From Marinobacterium profundum (GTDB lineage: Bacteria > Pseudomonadota > Gammaproteobacteria > Pseudomonadales > Balneatricaceae), in the NCBI RefSeq assembly GCF_001528745.1, contig NZ_BCNS01000162.1, positions 1-64,000 of the forward strand: a stretch of DNA of 64,000 nucleotides, written 5' to 3'. Of the stretch, positions 59,345 through 64,000 are shown piece after piece (position 1 is the first letter of the stretch; each line of letters begins with the position of its first letter). A program made the translations under genes and the position numbers. A model generated the notes under the pieces. That model worked only from the letters and a program-made list of their open reading frames with translations, had not been told where the DNA came from and did no database searches.

Positions 59345-62300
59345 ATGGCAGGCCGCATGGAAAGCTCGAACGATCAGAAACACCAGACCTACCGCGCTCG
59401 TCCTGAGCCAGGCCAGCTGGTCGAGGTTCGCCGGCGCCAGTGGGTCGTGGCGGACGTGGCCTCCTCGAAGCTGGAGTCCGCTTCGGCGTCGCAGAACTGC
59501 GTGACGCTTTCATCCATCGACGAGGACGGCCTCGGTGAGGAGCTGGAGGTCATCTGGGAAATCGAACCCGGTGCCCAAATAATCGAGCGCGCAGGTTTGC
59601 CGTCCATCACAGGGCAGGACGACTCGGACACGCTCGAAGCCTTTCTCGATGCAGTCCGTTGGGGCGCCGCCACCAATGCCGACAGGGGATTTCTGCAGGC
59701 GCCTTTCCGTAGCGGCGTCAGCATCGAGGACTTCCAGCTCGACCCTTTGGTACGCGCCATCGACATGGCCCGCGTCAACCTGCTCATCGCCGACGACGTC
59801 GGCTTGGGTAAGACCATCGAGGCTGGGCTGGTCATCCAGGAGATGCTGCTCCGGCACCGCGCCCGCACCGTCTTGATCGTCTGTCCCGCCTCGCTCCAGG
59901 AAAAGTGGCGTATCGAGATGCTGGAGAAGTTCGGCCTCGAATTCCGCGTGGTCGATACCGCTTATATCAAGCAATTGCGGCGTGAGCGCGGCATCCACGC
60001 CAACCCGTGGACCTCCCACCCACGCCTCATCGCCTCAATGGACTGGGTCAAGAGTGGCGAGGGATTGCGCGCCATGCGCGATGTCCTTCCGCCCCATGCC
60101 GGCCACCCGCGCAAGTTCGATCTCCTGGTCGTGGACGAAGCGCACAACATCGCCCCCGCCGCCGGCGCGCATTACGCGCTCGAGAGTCAGCGCACGAGGT
60201 TCATCCGTGCGATCAGCCCGCATTTCCAGCATCGCCTGTTCCTGACCGCAACGCCGCACAACGGCTACACCGAGTCGTTCACCTCGCTGCTGGAGTTGCT
60301 GGACGACCAGCGCTTCGCCCGGAACATCCTCCCCGACGAGAAGCAGTTGAGCCAGGTGATGATCCGTCGCCTGAAGAGCGATCTCGTCGACGTCGACGGC
60401 AAGCCGCTATATGCCCAGCGCAAGCTACAGGCGCTGGCGGTTCCCTACACGGATGATGAACGCGAGATCCATCAGAAGCTGAACGATTACTGTGCCAGTC
60501 GCGAGAAAGACGCGGAGAAGACGGGCAGCACATTTGGCACGTCGTTCGTCAATCAACTGCTCAAGAAACGCCTGTTCTCGTCGCCCGCCGCGTTCGCTTC
60601 CACTCTCGAGAAGCACATCGCCTCGCTGTCGAATGGTGCCAAGCCCAAGGTGCAGGACGCCATGGCCGAGCGCATCCTGCGCAAGGCCATCCTGAAAGTG
60701 GACGAGGACTACGCCAACGACCAAGAGGTCGAGAACGCCCAATCGGAGGCCGTCGAGGAGGCCTCGCGCCGAGCCCAGCCACTGACCCTGGAACAGCAAC
60801 GGATGCTGGCTGAGCTGAGGCAGTGGGCGCAGCGTGCCAAAAACCAGACCGATTCCAAGGCCAAGGCCATCATCGACTGGCTTTCAGCCAACCTCAAACC
60901 GGGTGGCCAGTGGAACGATCGCCGAGTGATCCTGTTCACCGAATACCGCACCACACACCAGTGGATGCACGAGATCCTCGCCAGCCACGGCTTCGGCGGC
61001 GAACGCCTGGGCCTTCTCCATGGCGGACTCACTCAGGATGAGCGTGAGCCCATCAAGGCCGCCTTCCAGGCATCCCCGAAGGATTCGCCCGTCCGCATCC
61101 TGCTCGCCACGGACGCGGCCTCCGAAGGTATCGACCTGCAGAACCACTGTAACTGCCTCATCCATCTGGAGATCCCCTACAACCCCAACGTGATGGAGCA
61201 GCGCAACGGTCGTATCGACCGTCACGGGCAACGAGAGAAAGAGGTGCTGATCTGGCACCCCGTCGACGGTGGTGACAAAGGCCATGCTTCGGTCGGCGGC
61301 CACGGCGAAGACATCCTGCGTGCGCTACGCAAGCTAGAGTCGATGCGCGCAGACATGGGCAGTGTCAATCCGGTGATCGCGCCCCAGATGTCGGGACTGA
61401 TCGAAGGCTCACTGAAGGATTTGGATACCCGCCTGGCAGAGGCCAAGATCACCAAGGCCAGGCGCTTTGTGCGTGCCGAACGCGAACTGAAAGAACGCGT
61501 GACCAAGCTCCACGAACGTCTCTTGGCCACCCAGCAGGATTTCCACCTCACGCCCGATCACGTCCAGATGGCGGTGAAGACCGGCCTGGCGCTGGCGGGC
61601 CGCCCCCCTCTGGAACCCGTCGCCCTCGCAGACGCGCTCCAGGGCAGGGTATTCAGGATGCCTGCACTGTCCGGTTCGTGGGCGCGCTGCCTGGAGGGTT
61701 TGCGTCACCCCCATACACAACAGATACGCCCCATCACCTTCGACCACGCCGTGGCGAAGGGACGAGACGATGTCGTGCTGGTCCACCTAAACCATCGACT
61801 GGTGCAGATGTGCCTGCGCTTATTGCGTGCCGAGGTCTGGGCGCAGGACGACGTGAAGAAACTGCATCGCATCACCGTGCGCACGGTGCCGGATGGCAGC
61901 ATCGAAGGTCCGGCTGTGGTCGTCATCTCACGGCTGGTCATCACCGGCGGCAACCACCATCGACTCCACGAGGAACTGACCGTCTCGGGCGGCTATCTGC
62001 GCGATCTGTCGTTCCGGCGCGAAGAGGGGGTCACTCGTGTCCAGCAGTGGCTGGACGAGGCGCAGCCAGCCACTGCGAACGATTCGCTGTTCGATGCCCT
62101 CCGGGTTCGCTTCGATCGCGCTCAACCCGCCATCCTGCAAGCGGTCGAAGCCCGCTCGAAGGATCGACTCAAGTTCCTGGCCAACACCCTGCAAACCCGC
62201 CAGCAACAAGAGATCGACGACATCGGCGCCGTGCTCGACGAACTCGAGAAGGCAATCCAGAGCGAGCTGAATAAAGATCAGCAGCCCGAGCAGATGTCGC

Positions 62301-62491
62301 TCTTTACCGAGGACGAGCGCACCCAGATCAGGCGCGATACCGCCGCGCTAGAGGCGCGCCTCGCTCGCATCCCGGCCGAGCGTATCCAAGAGGTCCAGGC
62401 CATCGAAACCCGCTACGCCAAACTTGATGACCGCACCTTCCCGGTCGCCGTCGTCTTCCTGGTCCCCGAGTCCGCCGGAGGTTTGGTATGA
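59345..62491 (+). CDS. drmD: DrmD-like SNF2-family helicase (DISARM)
   Basis: 1048 residues. The N-terminal region (RPEPGQLVEVRRRQWVVADV) precedes a SNF2 helicase with Walker A-like DDVGLGKTIEAGLV (about residue 152), DEAH in LVVDEAHNIAP, and a C-terminal lobe with ATDAASEGIDLQNHCN and RNGRIDRHGQ. A long C-terminal region has coiled-coil character. Length and sequence fit DrmD, the helicase specific to class 1 DISARM anti-phage systems. Its stop overlaps the next start (ATGA). Confidence 0.88.
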   Translation: MAGRMESSNDQKHQTYRARPEPGQLVEVRRRQWVVADVASSKLESASASQNCVTLSSIDEDGLGEELEVIWEIEPGAQIIERAGLPSITGQDDSDTLEAFLDAVRWGAATNADRGFLQAPFRSGVSIEDFQLDPLVRAIDMARVNLLIADDVGLGKTIEAGLVIQEMLLRHRARTVLIVCPASLQEKWRIEMLEKFGLEFRVVDTAYIKQLRRERGIHANPWTSHPRLIASMDWVKSGEGLRAMRDVLPPHAGHPRKFDLLVVDEAHNIAPAAGAHYALESQRTRFIRAISPHFQHRLFLTATPHNGYTESFTSLLELLDDQRFARNILPDEKQLSQVMIRRLKSDLVDVDGKPLYAQRKLQALAVPYTDDEREIHQKLNDYCASREKDAEKTGSTFGTSFVNQLLKKRLFSSPAAFASTLEKHIASLSNGAKPKVQDAMAERILRKAILKVDEDYANDQEVENAQSEAVEEASRRAQPLTLEQQRMLAELRQWAQRAKNQTDSKAKAIIDWLSANLKPGGQWNDRRVILFTEYRTTHQWMHEILASHGFGGERLGLLHGGLTQDEREPIKAAFQASPKDSPVRILLATDAASEGIDLQNHCNCLIHLEIPYNPNVMEQRNGRIDRHGQREKEVLIWHPVDGGDKGHASVGGHGEDILRALRKLESMRADMGSVNPVIAPQMSGLIEGSLKDLDTRLAEAKITKARRFVRAERELKERVTKLHERLLATQQDFHLTPDHVQMAVKTGLALAGRPPLEPVALADALQGRVFRMPALSGSWARCLEGLRHPHTQQIRPITFDHAVAKGRDDVVLVHLNHRLVQMCLRLLRAEVWAQDDVKKLHRITVRTVPDGSIEGPAVVVISRLVITGGNHHRLHEELTVSGGYLRDLSFRREEGVTRVQQWLDEAQPATANDSLFDALRVRFDRAQPAILQAVEARSKDRLKFLANTLQTRQQQEIDDIGAVLDELEKAIQSELNKDQQPEQMSLFTEDERTQIRRDTAALEARLARIPAERIQEVQAIETRYAKLDDRTFPVAVVFLVPESAGGLV

Positions 62492-64000
62492 GCAATCAAC
62501 ACCTGCACCACGACTGGCTGGCGCTGATCGAGATATCCGGCCCGTTTCTTGCCGTTCCCGTCCTCAAGGAGGCATTTCCCCAAGGTTTGGAAGAGCTCGA
62601 CGGCATCAAGCGCAAACGCCTGCGTCAGGCCTATGAGGAATGGCGCGAGGCGCTGGAGACGGATGACCCGCAGTTCGACGAGCTGCACGCCGCCTGGATC
62701 GATGAGGTGCTGTCCCGTGGATTGGAACTCGACGAGGATGGCAAAGGCGGCGTTCTGAAGCGCGCCGATTGGTGCGCCGCCAACCTGAATATCCGCCTGC
62801 CAGAGCATGCCGTGACGCTGTCGCCGGACTTCGCCGTCATTGATGAGCAACGGGACAACACCCCCCTGATGCTCATTCACACCTACGGGCAGGACGTCGA
62901 CCTCGACGCCACCCTGAAGATGGACGGGTGGGCCGCCACCCCGGTCGATCGCATGGTCCAATTGTGCCGTGCCACCGGCTGCCGCCTCGGGCTGGTGACC
63001 AATGGCGAGCGTTGGATGCTGGTCGATGCTCCGGTGGGTGCCGTCACCACCTTCGCTAGCTGGTACGCCCGCATCTGGAGCCAGGAGCCCGTCACCCTGC
63101 AGGCGTTCGTACACCTGCTGGGCATTCGTCGCTACTTCGTCGATGAAGCCGAGCAACTGCCTGCGCTGTTCGATCGATCCTTGAAGTATCAGGATGAGGT
63201 CACCGACGCCCTCGGTGAGCAAGTGCGGCGTGCCGTCGAGGTGTTGATCCAAGCACTGGACAAGGCCGACCAGGACCGCGACCGCGATTTGCTGCGAGAT
63301 GTGAAGGAGTCGGAACTCTACGAAGCGGCGCTGACGGTGATGATGCGCCTTGTCTTCCTGCTCTCCGCCGAAGAACGTGGCTTGCTGCTGTTGGGCGACG
63401 AGCGCTACGAGGCCAACTACGCGCTCTCGACGCTCCGCATGCAGTTGCGCAAGGAATCCGAGGAGATCCTTGAACGCCGCTGGGATGCCTGGTCACGTCT
63501 GTTGGCGATCTTCCGCGCCGTGTTCGGTGGTATCGAGCACGAGAACCTGCGCCTGCCCGCGTTGGGTGGCTCACTGTTCGACCCGGATCGTTTCCCATTC
63601 CTCGAGGGCCGCGCCAAGGGCTCCGACTGGCGCAGCGACACCGCCAAGCCGCTGCCGATCGACAACCGCACCGTGCTGCTGTTGCTCGAGGCCATCCAGC
63701 AATTTCAAGGGCGGACACTGTCCTACCGCGCACTAGATGTCGAACAGATAGGCTACGTCTATGAAGGTCTGTTGGAACGCACCGTCAAGCGTACCGCCGA
63801 AGTCACACTGGAACTCGACGGCACCAAGAGTGCCAAGTCGCCCTGGGTCAAGTTGGCCGAGCTGGAGTCCGCCCGGCTCGACGGCGTGGAACGCCTGGCA
63901 AAATTGCTGCAGGAGCGTTCCGGCAGTTCCGCCAGCCGTGTCCGAAACAATCTGGCCAAGCCCGTTGATGACACGCTTGCCGATCGCTTGTTGGCCGCCT
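62488..64000 (+). CDS. drmMI: DrmMI-like DNA methyltransferase, N-terminal part (3' truncated by window)
   Basis: 504 codons are open to the window edge. The N-terminus (HDWLALIEISGPFLAVPVLK; ADWCAANLNIRLPEHAVTLS; VDRMVQLCRATGCRLGLVTN) matches the pattern of large Eco57I-like adenine methylases of class 1 DISARM. The catalytic NPPY motif would lie downstream and is not in view, so methylase activity is inferred from position and general resemblance. drmA, drmB and drmC would be expected beyond the window. Confidence 0.75.
   Translation, partial: MSNQHLHHDWLALIEISGPFLAVPVLKEAFPQGLEELDGIKRKRLRQAYEEWREALETDDPQFDELHAAWIDEVLSRGLELDEDGKGGVLKRADWCAANLNIRLPEHAVTLSPDFAVIDEQRDNTPLMLIHTYGQDVDLDATLKMDGWAATPVDRMVQLCRATGCRLGLVTNGERWMLVDAPVGAVTTFASWYARIWSQEPVTLQAFVHLLGIRRYFVDEAEQLPALFDRSLKYQDEVTDALGEQVRRAVEVLIQALDKADQDRDRDLLRDVKESELYEAALTVMMRLVFLLSAEERGLLLLGDERYEANYALSTLRMQLRKESEEILERRWDAWSRLLAIFRAVFGGIEHENLRLPALGGSLFDPDRFPFLEGRAKGSDWRSDTAKPLPIDNRTVLLLLEAIQQFQGRTLSYRALDVEQIGYVYEGLLERTVKRTAEVTLELDGTKSAKSPWVKLAELESARLDGVERLAKLLQERSGSSASRVRNNLAKPVDDTLADRLLAA

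Overview
The window looks like most of a conjugative plasmid from a gammaproteobacterium of fairly high GC. The host cannot be named from sequence alone; the gene types would suit a marine or environmental genus such as Marinobacter, Halomonas or Pseudomonas. No tRNA, rRNA or CRISPR array was seen. The plasmid reading rests on an iteron origin with a Rep_3 initiator, ParAB and KfrA, a relaxase beside a candidate oriT, and a complete VirB/VirD4-type transfer apparatus.

Layout. (1) 1-480: the end of an unknown gene, a very regular GGGT repeat, and one end of a Tn402-like miniature element. (2) 1118-24298: a 23.2-kb Tn3-family transposon (38-bp inverted repeats, TCTAC target duplication) that splits a plasmid phosphoribosyltransferase gene. 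Its halves lie at 479-1117 and 24299-24723 and rejoin exactly in frame. Nested in it, between tnpA and the res-tnpR-toxin/antitoxin block, is an 18.7-kb cargo (4178-22853) with its own 21-bp inverted repeats and an AATAA direct repeat but no recognisable transposase. The cargo carries metal and envelope-stress genes: cadR/cadA with lspA, lgt, three DsbA/CcmG-like thioredoxins, dsbB, ccdA, PCuAC, Sco, a CtaG-like protein, DUF411, two metallopeptidases and DegQ, plus decayed pieces of cbb3 oxidase, an ACR3-like carrier and an MFS pump. (3) 24.7-55.6 kb: plasmid backbone. Small accessory genes are followed by the transfer operon (VirB1-like hydrolase, topoisomerase, VirB2-VirB11, VirD4), a TraC-like primase, ArdC, the relaxase operon, an SprT-like protease, a nonsense-split Mrr-like nuclease, ParB/ParA, KfrA, ArdB, oriV and Rep. 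(4) 55.6-57.5 kb: two 246-248-bp Tn402-like miniature elements, a truncated resolvase, what looks like an integron gene cassette with attC, and an integrase remnant. (5) 57.5 kb to the end: a defence operon of HTH, C5 methyltransferase, Vsr, a DrmD-like helicase and the start of a DrmMI-like methylase, best read as the front of a class 1 DISARM island.

The backbone appears wired by three short dispersed signals. TTTCGTGNNCACGAAA palindromes occur at five sites and are probable ParB/KorB-type sites. TTTTGATWATCAAAA palindromes lie in promoters of transfer and partition operons. A promoter with operator AATAC-N7-GTATT drives three accessory operons and is followed by a structured leader whose hairpin shows compensatory changes; a fourth hairpin copy lies inside an operon. 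The primase, ArdC and the interrupted phosphoribosyltransferase share a C-terminal module and end in Glu-Arg, as does the relaxase. This suggests a set of proteins exported with the DNA during conjugation. That shared tail, the leader element and the nested transposons are the most novel signals here.
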